Source of the DNA: Bacillus cereus
Lineage (GTDB): Bacteria > Bacillota > Bacilli > Bacillales > Bacillaceae_G
Direction of reading: 5' to 3'
DNA length: 64,000 nucleotides
Assembly: GCF_002584535.1 (NCBI RefSeq)
Contig: NZ_NUOT01000051.1
Location: 11,645-75,644 of the forward strand
Shown here: positions 1 to 14,249 of the stretch, piece by piece
Numbering within the stretch: position 1 is the stretch's first letter
Layout: every line of letters starts with the position of its first letter
The notes under the pieces: generated by a model
Seen by the model: only the letters and a program-made list of their open reading frames with translations
What the model was told of the DNA's origin: nothing
Databases searched by the model: none
Position numbers and translations under genes: made by a program

Positions 1-21
1 TTGTTCTTTTTATGTTTTGAT

Positions 22-567
22 TTATATTTTATATAGTGCCTGATATACTACATCACAAAACTCTTTACTCCCATGCACTATGAAATTTATCTTGCTTGCA
101 AATTCGATTGTTAACATCCAATCTTTATTTCTTCCAATAAGCCCAGTGTAACTTGTCCCTCCTTCAACTGCTCTGTTTTCTGTTAATAAGTAATACAATG
201 GAAATAGTGCATAATTCTTTTCCGCTCTCTTTAAGCTATATGTCCCAATACTTTCTATTACCCTTGCAATATTATCGTGAACATTTACGTTAAAATAGTA
301 GCATCCTTCATTTATCCCTGTTTTTCTACACCCTTCCAATATAGCTGCATTTAGCTCTTCTGGGGAAAAAGCCGCCGGTTTAGGGTTGTGGACAATTGAA
401 TAGAATGTTGTATAATGTTTGGCTAGATTGACTGAATATAAAATAGTCTTTACATCAAAGTAGCAGTCTTCTATAAAATCAATTGGAAAGATATACTTTT
501 CTAACCATTCTGTAATTTCGTTAGATTCTTCACTATCTATTGCTGTACTCAGTTTAAACATTCCCAT
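22..567 (-). CDS. Hypothetical protein, 181 aa
   Basis: I do not recognise this protein. It is soluble in appearance, with no signal peptide or obvious membrane segment, fairly rich in aromatic residues, and has no motif I can name. A GAGGG ribosome binding site precedes adjacent GTG (570) and ATG (567) codons; the ATG has the more usual spacing. It lies downstream of eno but is separated from it by a terminator, so it probably has its own promoter in the AT-rich 570-660 stretch. Confidence 0.7.
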   Translation of the reverse strand: MGMFKLSTAIDSEESNEITEWLEKYIFPIDFIEDCYFDVKTILYSVNLAKHYTTFYSIVHNPKPAAFSPEELNAAILEGCRKTGINEGCYYFNVNVHDNIARVIESIGTYSLKRAEKNYALFPLYYLLTENRAVEGGTSYTGLIGRNKDWMLTIEFASKINFIVHGSKEFCDVVYQALYKI

Positions 568-668
568 CACTCTATTCCCTCTCTCGATTAAATATTTTTT
601 ATTTATATCACAGGTTCATTATATTAGATTCTCTTATTAACATTTACTCATATGCATTACAAACATAT

Positions 669-703
669 AAAAACCCCCTATCACAAATAGGAGGTTTTTA
701 TCA
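669..703 (-). terminator. Terminator after eno
   Basis: An inverted repeat (AAACCTCCTA and its near complement around a short loop) is followed on the minus strand by a T run. It lies about 35 bases past the eno stop codon and ends the glycolytic operon. Confidence 0.75.
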
Positions 704-735
704 TTTAATTTAAACGATTAAAAATTACGTTTAAA

Positions 736-2043
<1,308 letters not shown>

Positions 2044-2060
2044 TTATATATACAATTTAA

Positions 2061-5559
<3,499 letters not shown>

Positions 5560-5624
5560 TGGATTTCCCTCCGACTAGTTAGGATTGACAAAACCCATTC
5601 AAAAGCTTATCACATTTGCTTCTA

Positions 5625-5666
5625 AAACGAAAGAAGAGAGAGGGAACAAACCCTCTCCCTCGTTTT
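5625..5666 (-). terminator. Hairpin between gapA and pgk, possible partial terminator
   Basis: GAGAGGG and CCCTCTC arms around AACAAA lie inside outer AAAACG/CGTTTT arms. Read on the minus strand it follows gapA and precedes pgk by about 70 bases. It may act as a partial terminator or as an mRNA stabiliser at a processing point; sequence alone does not decide. Confidence 0.6.
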
Positions 5667-5693
5667 GTCATTGATAGCTTATAAACTCAAAAA

Positions 5694-6719
<1,026 letters not shown>

Positions 6720-6724
6720 TTATA

Positions 6725-7753
6725 TTAAAGGGTAATACCCTTTGTTAATTGTTTTGCTGCACCCTCATCTGTAATTAGAATCGAAGTGTGCCCTTGTTTA
6801 ATTACAGCCTGTATTGCTTTTGCTTTTGAAGATCCTCCAGCTACTGCAACAACGTGAGATACGTTTTGTAAATCTTTCAGTTGCATGCCAACTGTTTGTA
6901 CTTTATGAACGACATTACCTTGTTCATTGAAGTAATAACCGAAAGCCTCGCCAACTGCATCACTTGCTTTAATTTTCATCCAATCTGCTTCCGAAGTATT
7001 TCTGCGACGTGCCATTGTTAACGCATCACCAATTCCATGAATGACGATATTGGAAGATCGAATCAACTCAAGAACTTCTTTCACGGAAGGCTCTGTCACA
7101 ATGGACGCATATGCTTCGCTGCTTACATGGTCTGGAACATACAATAATCGATAATTGCTCATCGTATTTTGTGCCATTTTCGCACAAATGGTATTGGCCT
7201 CTAATTCGACCCCTTCTCCAATTCCACCACGCGCTGGGACAAATAGCATATGTAAGTCTTTGCAATCCAGTTGCATCATGTCCGCGGCGGCAGCTAGCGT
7301 TGTTCCTCCAGCCACAGCAACGATATTATTCGCTGTCAGACGGTCTTTTATACAAGTAACACAAGCACGGCCCATCTCCAATTTGACCCAAGGTGAATCG
7401 TCACTATCACCAGGGACAACGAAAACTTCATCCAAGTCTAATGTTTCCTTAAGTTGTTTTTCTAAAACCTTTAACCCGGAAATTTCTTTCATAAAGTCTT
7501 CCAAAGCAAGAACCACAGTTGTTCCTTCTTCTGTTAAAGTCATTCCAGAAGATGCGACGTGAACTAAGTTTTGTTCTTTCAAAACTTGCACTTCACTTCG
7601 CAATACTCGTTCTGTCATACCAAGACTTGCAGATAAGTTTCTTCTTCCAATCGGCTGCATGAGGCGAATGTACTGAAGAATTTGCAGTCTCGTTTGCATA
7701 ACAGGTAGCAAATCAGGTAATAATTTTTTTGTATTTCGAATCCATGAGCGCAT
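6725..7753 (-). CDS. cggR: Central glycolytic genes repressor CggR
   Basis: A SorC/DeoR-family repressor of the gapA operon whose inducer in B. subtilis is fructose-1,6-bisphosphate. The 342-aa protein has an N-terminal winged helix (residues about 20-85) and a C-terminal sugar-phosphate-binding domain with the GGTTLAAAADMM loop. The start was set at MRSWIRNTKK, five codons inside the longest frame, because GAGGAG lies nine bases upstream and the N terminus then resembles CggR homologues. It is the first gene of the operon, with its own operator about 40 bases upstream. Confidence 0.95.
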   Translation of the reverse strand: MRSWIRNTKKLLPDLLPVMQTRLQILQYIRLMQPIGRRNLSASLGMTERVLRSEVQVLKEQNLVHVASSGMTLTEEGTTVVLALEDFMKEISGLKVLEKQLKETLDLDEVFVVPGDSDDSPWVKLEMGRACVTCIKDRLTANNIVAVAGGTTLAAAADMMQLDCKDLHMLFVPARGGIGEGVELEANTICAKMAQNTMSNYRLLYVPDHVSSEAYASIVTEPSVKEVLELIRSSNIVIHGIGDALTMARRRNTSEADWMKIKASDAVGEAFGYYFNEQGNVVHKVQTVGMQLKDLQNVSHVVAVAGGSSKAKAIQAVIKQGHTSILITDEGAAKQLTKGITL

Positions 7754-7792
7754 ATCTTTTCTCCTCACTGCATCGGTTCATTTTCCCTCGTG

Positions 7793-7828
7793 GTCATTTT
7801 GTGTCCCGTAGTGACATTTTATGTCCCA
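7793..7828 (-). promoter_or_regulatory. CggR operator
   Basis: Read on the minus strand the site is TGGGAC-N6-TGTC-N4-CGGGAC-N6-TGAC. This is nearly identical to the known CggR operator layout CGGGAC-N6-TGTC-N4-CGGGAC-N6-TGTC, two direct repeats of which differ here at one base each. It ends 39 bases before the cggR start codon, in the expected 5' leader position. A -10-like ATTATT lies just upstream, near 7840. Confidence 0.9.
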
Positions 7829-7888
7829 CTAGGTTAAAAAAAATAATCCCTGCTACGTGTATTATTGTAACAGGAGATAGAAACTTAT

Positions 7889-8143
7889 TCAACTCTTAAC
7901 TGCATTCTTTATATAGTTTATTATGACATCTTTGTGAATGACACCATATTCCGCCTGTTTTCCGTCTATTTCCACGACCGGAATCATAATTTGATACTTT
8001 TCTAAAAGCTCATCATCTTCGTATATATCTATTTCCTCGATTTTAAAAGAATATACCTTTTGAACCTCTTTCAAAACCTGTTTTGCCTTCACACAAAGAC
8101 CACAGTCCGTTTTCGTATATAAAACAACTTTCATCTTCTTCAC
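7889..8143 (-). CDS. Glutaredoxin-like thioredoxin-fold protein
   Basis: A small 84-aa thioredoxin-fold protein with a CGLC redox motif at residues 15-18 after a beta strand (VVLYTKTDCGLC), and a cis-Pro segment IMIPVVEIDG typical of glutaredoxins. It probably reduces disulfides; the substrate is unknown. It abuts the rpoN stop codon and is likely cotranscribed with it. No terminator is obvious between it and the cggR promoter region. Confidence 0.85.
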   Translation of the reverse strand: MKKMKVVLYTKTDCGLCVKAKQVLKEVQKVYSFKIEEIDIYEDDELLEKYQIMIPVVEIDGKQAEYGVIHKDVIINYIKNAVKS

Positions 8144-9451
8144 CTATCCAATTGTTTTTCGTAAAGAAGAAGCGGGAATATTCATTTGCTCTCGATATTT
8201 TGCAACTGTTCTACGAGAAATAACGATCTCATGCTCTTCTTCTAACAATTTCGAAATTTTTTGATCTGAAAGTGGTTTTTTCTTATTTTCTTGTTCTACA
8301 AGCATTTGAATCAATTGTTTGACACGCTTTGTAGAAACAGCCTCATCTTCTGTTGTCACCACTGCATTGCTAAAAAATGACTTCATTTCAAACAATCCGT
8401 GCGGCGTTTGTACATATTTATTACGTGTAGCACGACTAATTGTAGATTCATGTACACTTAGTTCTTCAGCTACTTCTTTTAAGGAGAGTGGTTTTAAGTA
8501 CTCTGGTCCCCGCCAAAAGAAATCGCTTTGTTTCTTCATAATGATCTCCATGACTTGCAAAAGCGTTTGTTTCCGTTGCTTTAAACTGCGCATAATCCAC
8601 TGCACATGCTGATACTTCTCAGATACATATGAAGCAACGTCCCTCTCACTATTATGAAGAAGCGCGCTATACTCTGAATGAATTTCAATTCTCGGCATGT
8701 TGCGTTCATTCATTTGTAAAACGAGACGATCTCCTTCTTTTTTCACAGCCATATCAGGAACAATATAAAGCGGCTTCTCAGAAGAAAATGCAAGCCCTGG
8801 TTTTGGCTGAAGCGATGTAATACAATCAACAGCTAACTGCAATTCCTCATTACTACACTTTAAGATGTGAACAAGCTTTCGCCAGTCTTTCTTAATAAAA
8901 TACGCGAAATATTCATCCACAATCATTTTTGAGAGGGCATTCCCTTTTTGTAAGCGCTTCAATTGAAGTGATAGACACTCCTGAATATTACGCGCTCCTA
9001 CCCCTGCTGGCTCCAATGACTGAACAAGCTCCATAGAACATTCTACTATATCAATAGGTACGGCAAGTAACTCTGCTAATTCTTCATTTGTTTCTTGTAA
9101 ATAACCATTTCCATCCATGTTCATAATGATGAAAGAAGCCGTTTTCCGCTCCAGCTCATCTATTTTGTAATACTGTATTTGATCCAATAAATGTTGCTGA
9201 ATCGTTTTCGAATCCACACTGTAAATTTCCATTTGATTATCGACTTGTTTGCTTGTACTTTTACTTTTGCTTGAGCTCTTTTTCTTCTCCCTCTCAAAGC
9301 CATTTAACTCAATAAGGGGATTCTCCATCGATTGCTCATACAAAAACTCCGATAGTTCCTGCACGTTATATTGGAGCATTGTAATCGCTTGTCTTAACTC
9401 TTGTGTCATGGCCAAACGTAAGCTTTGTTCTTGTAAAAGACTTGCCTTCAA
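8144..9451 (-). CDS. rpoN: RNA polymerase sigma-54 factor (SigL)
   Basis: Sigma-54 directs RNA polymerase to -24/-12 promoters that need enhancer-binding activators. The N-terminal Gln-rich activator region (QEQSLRLAMTQELRQAI), the core-binding middle domain, the helix-turn-helix (LKEVAEELSVHESTISRATRNKY) and the C-terminal RpoN box (ISRRTVAKYRE) are all present. The start was set at a TTG (protein then begins MKASLLQEQ, 435 aa) because GGGGGAG lies seven bases upstream; the longest frame adds ten atypical residues. It stands alone upstream of the glutaredoxin-like gene. Confidence 0.95.
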   Translation of the reverse strand: MKASLLQEQSLRLAMTQELRQAITMLQYNVQELSEFLYEQSMENPLIELNGFEREKKKSSSKSKSTSKQVDNQMEIYSVDSKTIQQHLLDQIQYYKIDELERKTASFIIMNMDGNGYLQETNEELAELLAVPIDIVECSMELVQSLEPAGVGARNIQECLSLQLKRLQKGNALSKMIVDEYFAYFIKKDWRKLVHILKCSNEELQLAVDCITSLQPKPGLAFSSEKPLYIVPDMAVKKEGDRLVLQMNERNMPRIEIHSEYSALLHNSERDVASYVSEKYQHVQWIMRSLKQRKQTLLQVMEIIMKKQSDFFWRGPEYLKPLSLKEVAEELSVHESTISRATRNKYVQTPHGLFEMKSFFSNAVVTTEDEAVSTKRVKQLIQMLVEQENKKKPLSDQKISKLLEEEHEIVISRRTVAKYREQMNIPASSLRKTIG

Positions 9452-9599
9452 TCTAATCTCCCCCTTGTTTCTATTGTACAATAAGTTTCTTAAAAGGAGA
9501 ATCCTGTGCAGATACCCTTTCCAAAATATTATTAATTTATATGTATTAATGACGTTTACATCTTACAACTGCAAAATGAATAATATTGAAAGAAAACAA

Positions 9600-9805
9600 T
9601 AAAAAAATATATAAACTGACATAAAGCCTTTCTTTTTTTGAGCGTAAGAGAGGACCAATCAAAAAAGAAGCGGTCAGTACTTTTTTAATCCCATGCAAAA
9701 TGAGAACAAAAGGAGAAAACGAGTGGAGATTTCCTTTTGTTTTCATAACTTCGACTTATACGCTTGGAAATCTAAATACATATATAGAACAACTTTTTAT
9801 AACCA
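9600..9805. repeat. Possible interspersed repeat (bcr1-like), copy A
   Basis: This intergenic stretch resembles 29505-29690: both start with a CCTTTC-T tract followed by an AGAGAGG-type segment, have a central A(T)GAGAA-rich purine stretch, and end in TATATA(G)AACAACTT. The length of about 160-190 bp fits the known B. cereus group repeat bcr1, but the assignment is from memory and not verified. The rest of the rpoN-tRNA gap shows no gene. Confidence 0.4.
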
Positions 9806-9917
9806 CATACTAATAGTAAATCTTATAACCAGATATAACAAGGGGGGGGATTCACGTTGTATATTTTCGAACAGTCGATAATTGCCGATATATAACGATT
9901 TTGACCATATATAAAAT

Positions 9918-9955
9918 AAAAAGTCCTAACTTACAAATGTAAGTTAGGACTTTTT
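9918..9955 (-). terminator. Terminator after tRNA-Arg
   Basis: A perfect long hairpin, AAGTCCTAACTTAC / GTAAGTTAGGACTT with loop AAAT, flanked by A and T runs. It begins directly after the tRNA 3' end on the minus strand. Confidence 0.9.
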
Positions 9956-9957
9956 GA

Positions 9958-10033
9958 CGCGCCCAGAGGGATTCGAACCCCCGGCAGACGTGGTACCGGA
10001 AACCACCGCTCTATCCGACTGAGCTATGGGCGC
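9958..10033 (-). tRNA. tRNA-Arg (anticodon CCG)
   Basis: A 76-base cloverleaf on the minus strand: acceptor arms GCGCCCA/TGGGCGC, D arm GCTC...GAGC, anticodon stem GTGGT/ACCAC with loop TTCCGGT (anticodon CCG, reading CGG), and T arm with GGTTCGAATCC. The CCA end is not encoded. A terminator follows immediately, so it is a single-tRNA transcript. Confidence 0.96.
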
Positions 10034-10213
10034 ATGAACGATATACTCGTAATTATATCTTCTTATACCCATGTACGCAACTACTATCACGCAAAAAGCT
10101 CTCCCCACATTTCTTCAAAAACAAAATCACTAACCTAAATTTGGAAATTATATTTTCACCGCTATTCACAAATTATAATCTTTGAATTCATATTTCAAAG
10201 GAGGCTTCATTCA

Positions 10214-10420
10214 ATGACTGTAATTACAAAATTAAAACAAACTGTTTCTGGATTAAAAAGTGCACAAGCGAGCTTAGAGGGATTTGCTCTGGATACAGAT
10301 AACCAACAAGCGAAGCAACTTTTCCAAACAGCTGCACAGCAAACTCAATCGATTATCGATTCTTTAAACCCACGTGTTGAAGAAGTGCAACAAGAAGAGC
10401 CTCAATACGGACAACAATAA
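10214..10420 (+). CDS. DUF1657 protein, first gene of the spoVA-type operon
   Basis: A 68-aa helical protein of the DUF1657 family, function unknown. It has the conserved core LKSAQASLEGFALDTDN-QQAKQLF and an EEPQY tail. An AAAGGAGG site precedes the ATG. It opens a plus-strand operon of spoVA-type genes, a second DUF1657 gene ends that group, and a third DUF1657-like segment is fused to the last gene. Family members are found in this same operon type in spore-formers. I could not place a convincing sigma-G promoter upstream. Confidence 0.88.
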   Translation: MTVITKLKQTVSGLKSAQASLEGFALDTDNQQAKQLFQTAAQQTQSIIDSLNPRVEEVQQEEPQYGQQ

Positions 10421-10536
10421 GCGAGCATACTATTCCGTCTGATGGTAGACATTTTTTGAAAAACAGAAAAAGGATGATTCCATATCATCCTTTTTCACAC
10501 CAAATTACATAAAGCAATAGAAATGGAATGATTGTA

Positions 10537-11025
10537 ATGCGAAAACTTAGAATCATAACCGCGTTATTCGTACTCCTATGCGCTTCATTTACTGGCTGCG
10601 ATAATAGCCCCTTAGATAAAAAAGTAAAAAAAGAGGAATCAAAACGAGAAGAGGAAAAAAAAGGACCCAAGTTAACAAAAATGAGTACGGAATCCTTTAA
10701 TCAATCTATATCGCAGGAAGCAAAGAAAAAAGTACTCGCTATGGAGGAAATCCTAAAGGCCACAGCAGTCAATTCTAATCTAGACCTTTACATAGCGGTC
10801 AAGCCCGAACATCATGAAAGATTTCGATTAAAACCTCTGCGTAGCAAAATCAAAAAACAATTGAGCGATGAGTATCCTACTTTCGATATTCGCGTAAGTA
10901 CAGATCGAAAAATTTTCATGCTGTTAGATAGCCTGGAAAACAAAATTAAGAAAAAAGAAGTAAACAAAGATCAGATTAAAAAGCAATTGAAACTCATACA
11001 ATCAGAAATGAAATCTGATACTTAA
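10537..11025 (+). CDS. YhcN/YlaJ-type sporulation lipoprotein
   Basis: A 162-aa lipoprotein: signal peptide MRKLRIITALFVLLCASFTGC with a lipobox cysteine at residue 21, then a highly charged Lys/Glu region and a C-terminal alpha/beta domain typical of YhcN/YlaJ proteins, which associate with the spore inner membrane. The frame also has an ATG at 10528; I prefer 10537 for a normal signal peptide, though neither has a strong ribosome binding site. It is the second gene of the spoVA-type operon. Confidence 0.82.
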   Translation: MRKLRIITALFVLLCASFTGCDNSPLDKKVKKEESKREEEKKGPKLTKMSTESFNQSISQEAKKKVLAMEEILKATAVNSNLDLYIAVKPEHHERFRLKPLRSKIKKQLSDEYPTFDIRVSTDRKIFMLLDSLENKIKKKEVNKDQIKKQLKLIQSEMKSDT

Positions 11026-11059
11026 TTGTACGTTCTCTAAAGGAAAAGGAAGGGTTCAA

Positions 11060-11536
11060 ATGTCCAGTAAAGACAAAAATTTAACACCTGTACAACAAGA
11101 ATATAAAAAGTTTGCACAACAACGGGAGCCAAAGCGCCCTGTTTTTAAAAATTGTATAAAAGCCTTTTTCGTCGGTGGGTTCATTTGTTTAATTGGTCAA
11201 CTTATTTCAACCTTTTATATCACGTATTTCGATTTTACCGAGCGATCTGCTGGGAACCCGACAGTCGCTACGCTTATTTTCATCTCAATGCTACTCACTG
11301 GTTTTGGTGTGTATGATCGCCTTGGGCAATTTGCCGGGGCTGGGACAGCAGTTCCTGTTACTGGCTTTGGCAATTCCGTTATAGCTGCCTGCATCGAGCA
11401 TCGAACAGAAGGCTTTGTTCTTGGAGTCGGTGGCAACATGTTTAAATTAGCTGGTTCCGTTATTTTATTTGGTGTATTTTCTGCTTTTGTAATTGCTCTT
11501 ATTAAAACTATTCTTGTTCAATGGGGAGGGCTGTAA
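11060..11536 (+). CDS. spoVAC: SpoVAC-family dipicolinic acid channel protein
   Basis: An integral membrane protein of 158 aa with about four membrane segments (from residues about 35, 68, 115 and 135). In B. subtilis SpoVAC is a mechanosensitive channel that releases Ca-dipicolinate during germination. Conserved GGFICLIGQL and FAGAGTAVPVTGFGNS motifs are clear. A GGAAGGG site precedes it, and its stop codon directly abuts the spoVAD ATG. This paralogue is part of the DUF1657-containing operon, not the classical hexacistronic spoVA operon. Confidence 0.94.
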   Translation: MSSKDKNLTPVQQEYKKFAQQREPKRPVFKNCIKAFFVGGFICLIGQLISTFYITYFDFTERSAGNPTVATLIFISMLLTGFGVYDRLGQFAGAGTAVPVTGFGNSVIAACIEHRTEGFVLGVGGNMFKLAGSVILFGVFSAFVIALIKTILVQWGGL

Positions 11537-12553
11537 ATGTTACAAGGACACCGAACATGGGTATTCGATAATAAACCTGTTATCATCTCAACGGGCGTAG
11601 TCGGTGGGCCATTTGAAGCAAAAGGAAAGATTCCTGAAGACTTTGACACCCTTCACGAAGACTTGTGGCTCGGACAAGATTCTTATGAAAAGGCACATAA
11701 AATTTTATTTGAAGAAGCCTGTAGTCGTGCAACGGAAAAAGCAAAACTTCGTAAAGAAGATGTTCAATTTGTACTCGCAGGAGACTTAATTAACCAAATT
11801 ACTCCTTCAAGCTTCGCTTGTCGTACACTTGGCACTCCGTATCTTGGATTATTTGGCGCCTGCTCTACTTCTATGGAAGGTTTAGCTCTTGGCGCAAGTA
11901 TTGTAAATGCAAAAGGCGCAAAATATTTATTAACAGGGTCATCCAGTCATAATACTGCTGTAGAAAAACAATTCCGTTATCCAACAGAATATGGCGGACA
12001 AAAACCGCCTACCGCACAATGGACTGTAACAGGCGCTGGTGCCGCCCTTTTGAGTAGTGAAGGACATGGTCCACAAGTAACATCCGCAACGATTGGCCGA
12101 ATTGTTGATATGGGGTTAACTGATCCATTTAACATGGGAGGCGCGATGGCCCCCGCCGCTGTAGATACAATTGAAGCTCATTTACGTGACCGACAAATTG
12201 ATGCATCTCACTATGATTTAATTGTAACAGGTGACCTTGGGCACGTTGGCCGCGAGATCGCTTATGATTTACTGCATAAACACGGGACAAAGGTCATAGG
12301 CAAACAATTTCAGGATTGTGGATTACTCATTTATAGAGACGGACAACCAGTGTTAGCAGGCGGAAGTGGTGCAGGTTGTTCTGCAACTGTCGTATACGGA
12401 CACTTATTAAATCGAATGAAAAAAGGAGAATTCAAAAAGATGCTTGTCGTTGCAACAGGTGCGTTACTATCTCCTCTTACATTTCAGCAAGAAGAAACCA
12501 TTCCATGTATTGCTCATGCTGTATCGATTGAGTTTGGAGGTGTGGAACAATGA
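11537..12553 (+). CDS. spoVAD: SpoVAD, dipicolinic acid-binding spore protein
   Basis: A 338-aa protein with a thiolase/ketosynthase-like fold that binds dipicolinic acid on the spore inner membrane. Visible are [21 protein letters not shown] near the N terminus, the thiolase-like [14 protein letters not shown] segment, and [15 protein letters not shown]. The length is normal. The last bases overlap the start of spoVAEb (ATGA), so the two are translationally coupled. Confidence 0.96.
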   Translation: MLQGHRTWVFDNKPVIISTGVVGGPFEAKGKIPEDFDTLHEDLWLGQDSYEKAHKILFEEACSRATEKAKLRKEDVQFVLAGDLINQITPSSFACRTLGTPYLGLFGACSTSMEGLALGASIVNAKGAKYLLTGSSSHNTAVEKQFRYPTEYGGQKPPTAQWTVTGAGAALLSSEGHGPQVTSATIGRIVDMGLTDPFNMGGAMAPAAVDTIEAHLRDRQIDASHYDLIVTGDLGHVGREIAYDLLHKHGTKVIGKQFQDCGLLIYRDGQPVLAGGSGAGCSATVVYGHLLNRMKKGEFKKMLVVATGALLSPLTFQQEETIPCIAHAVSIEFGGVEQ

Positions 12554-12900
12554 TTTTTTTCTGGGCTTTTGTTATAGGTGGACTCATTTGCGTAATCGGA
12601 CAACTTATGTTCGATGTTGGGAAGCTTACACCCGCTCACACAATGGCAACCCTCGTTGTGATTGGCGCTATATTAGATGGATTTAATTTATATGAACCAT
12701 TAATTGATTTTGCAGGTGCTGGAGCAACAGTTCCGATTACAAGTTTCGGAAATGCCCTTGTTCATGGGGCTATGGCTGAGGCAGCAGAGCACGGTATTGT
12801 CGGCGTTATAACAGGAATGTTTAAAGTAACAAGTGCTGGTATATCCGCAGCCATTATATTCGGATTTATCGGCGCATTGCTATTCAAACCAAAAGGATAA
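12550..12900 (+). CDS. spoVAEb: SpoVAEb, dipicolinic acid channel membrane protein
   Basis: A 116-aa membrane protein homologous to the SpoVAC core, with [30 protein letters not shown] and about three or four membrane segments. It works with SpoVAC and SpoVAD in dipicolinic acid movement. It overlaps spoVAD by four bases and lies 11 bases upstream of the second DUF1657 gene. Confidence 0.94.
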   Translation: MIFFWAFVIGGLICVIGQLMFDVGKLTPAHTMATLVVIGAILDGFNLYEPLIDFAGAGATVPITSFGNALVHGAMAEAAEHGIVGVITGMFKVTSAGISAAIIFGFIGALLFKPKG

Positions 12901-12911
12901 GAGGTGTTCCC

Positions 12912-13118
12912 ATGACTGTTGTTGCTAGTGTTAAGACATGCCTCGCTAGTTTAAAAGGTGCCCAAGCAAGTCTAAGTACACTTTCGCAAAACGCTGCGGA
13001 TGAAGAAGCAAAGCGAGTCTTTCACGAATGTATGTTAGAAATGGACAGTGTCATCGCTGATCTTAAAAATAGAGTTTCAATATTAGAACGTGAAGAACCT
13101 CAATATAAAGGTTTTTAA
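12912..13118 (+). CDS. DUF1657 protein, second copy
   Basis: A 68-aa helical protein paralogous to the one at 10214: same length, the core LKGAQASL-STLSQNAADEEAKRVF, and the same C-terminal EEPQY motif. AAGAGGTG precedes the ATG. Its position between spoVAEb and the DUF421 gene matches the order of the spoVA2mob type of operon. Function unknown. Confidence 0.88.
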   Translation: MTVVASVKTCLASLKGAQASLSTLSQNAADEEAKRVFHECMLEMDSVIADLKNRVSILEREEPQYKGF

Positions 13119-13138
13119 GCAGACTGGAGGAAATTACT

Positions 13139-14008
13139 ATGTCTCACCTACCCGAATGGACACTTGTCATTCTTCGTTCCATATTTATATTAATTATGTT
13201 ATTTGCTATTACAAAATGGTTAGGAAAAAGACAAATTTCTCAACTTTCCTTTTTTGAATATATAGCGGGGATGACAATTGGTGATATTGCTGCTCAGGTA
13301 TCTACAGGGCTAGATCAAAAATTTTTCCATGGTGTCTTTGCTATACTCATTTTTGCTGCAGTCCCATTTTTCACAGGTATTCTGTCCTTAAAAAATAAAG
13401 CGGCCAGAGATTTTTTTGAAGGAAAATCTACCGTTTTAGTAAAAGATGGAAAAATACTTGAAGATAATTTAAAAAAAGAAAAATATACAAGCGACGAATT
13501 ACTTGAGCTTCTTAGAGGAAAAGATGCATTTAACATTGCTGATGTAGAATTTGCCGTATTAGAACCTAGCGGTGAATTAAATGTGTTATTGAAGAAAGAT
13601 CGTCAACCGCTTACTGCAAAAGATATCGGATTAAAGGTACCAAATGAAAAAGAAACACAAACCGTTATTATGGATGGCAATGTACTCGATGAACCCCTGT
13701 CGGCCAGCGGGCATAATCACGCTTGGTTACACGCTGAATTAGAAAAAATCGGTGTTGTAATTGAAAATGTCTTTCTCGGTCAAGTGGATTCTTACGGACA
13801 ACTTACCATTGATATCTATAACGATAAAATTCAAATGCCTTCTCCTCAAAATAAACCTTTATTGCTCGCATCTTTAAAAAAATGCCATGCTGATCTTGAA
13901 TTATTCTCTTTAGAAACAAAATCAAAAGCGGCGAGTCAAATGTATAGTAAAAACGCAAAACAAATCGAAAATATTTTAAATAAAGTAACCTATCTCCTAA
14001 AAGAATAG
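13139..14008 (+). CDS. DUF421 (YetF-type) membrane protein with DUF1657-like C-terminal extension
   Basis: A 289-aa protein. Residues 1-85 hold about three membrane segments, and residues 85-235 the cytoplasmic DUF421/YetF domain (GKRQISQLSFFEYIAGMTIG and FFEGKSTVLVKDGKI motifs). Residues about 240-289 (LLLASLKKCHADLELFSLETK...) align by eye with the two free-standing DUF1657 proteins of the same operon, so this looks like a DUF421-DUF1657 fusion. It is the last gene of the operon. YetF-type proteins occur in several spore-associated operons; a biochemical role is not established. Confidence 0.88.
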   Translation: MSHLPEWTLVILRSIFILIMLFAITKWLGKRQISQLSFFEYIAGMTIGDIAAQVSTGLDQKFFHGVFAILIFAAVPFFTGILSLKNKAARDFFEGKSTVLVKDGKILEDNLKKEKYTSDELLELLRGKDAFNIADVEFAVLEPSGELNVLLKKDRQPLTAKDIGLKVPNEKETQTVIMDGNVLDEPLSASGHNHAWLHAELEKIGVVIENVFLGQVDSYGQLTIDIYNDKIQMPSPQNKPLLLASLKKCHADLELFSLETKSKAASQMYSKNAKQIENILNKVTYLLKE

Positions 14009-14016
14009 CAGATAAG

Positions 14017-14053
14017 AGAACGCTTCTATAGAAAAGGCGTTCTTTTGTTTTTT
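14017..14053 (+). terminator. Terminator of the spoVA-type operon
   Basis: AGAACGC/GCGTTCT arms around a 13-base loop are followed by TTTGTTTTTT, eight bases past the DUF421 stop codon. Confidence 0.85.
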
Positions 14054-14184
14054 CTACATCTTCTATCAGGTTTAAATTTATATAATTCGGTTATGATGTT
14101 GAAGATACATAAGCAGGGAATTACAAAAACATAGCGAATAAATGATGATAAAACTACATATTTTTTTGATTTAAAGTGGTTTCG

Positions 14185-14214
14185 TTTGACCTTTATTGAC
14201 CATAATTGTATTAT
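14185..14214 (+). promoter_or_regulatory. clpP promoter with CtsR operator
   Basis: TTTGACCTTTATTGACC (14185-14201) is the reverse complement of the CtsR heptad repeat RGTCAAA-NAN-RGTCAAA with one mismatch. It overlaps a sigma-A promoter: -35 TTGACC at 14186-14191 and -10 TATTAT at 14209-14214, a 17-base spacer. This is the standard arrangement for repression by the heat-shock regulator CtsR. Confidence 0.92.
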
Positions 14215-14249
14215 AAGACTAAGAAAGCTTTCAAAGGAGGAAATAACAG

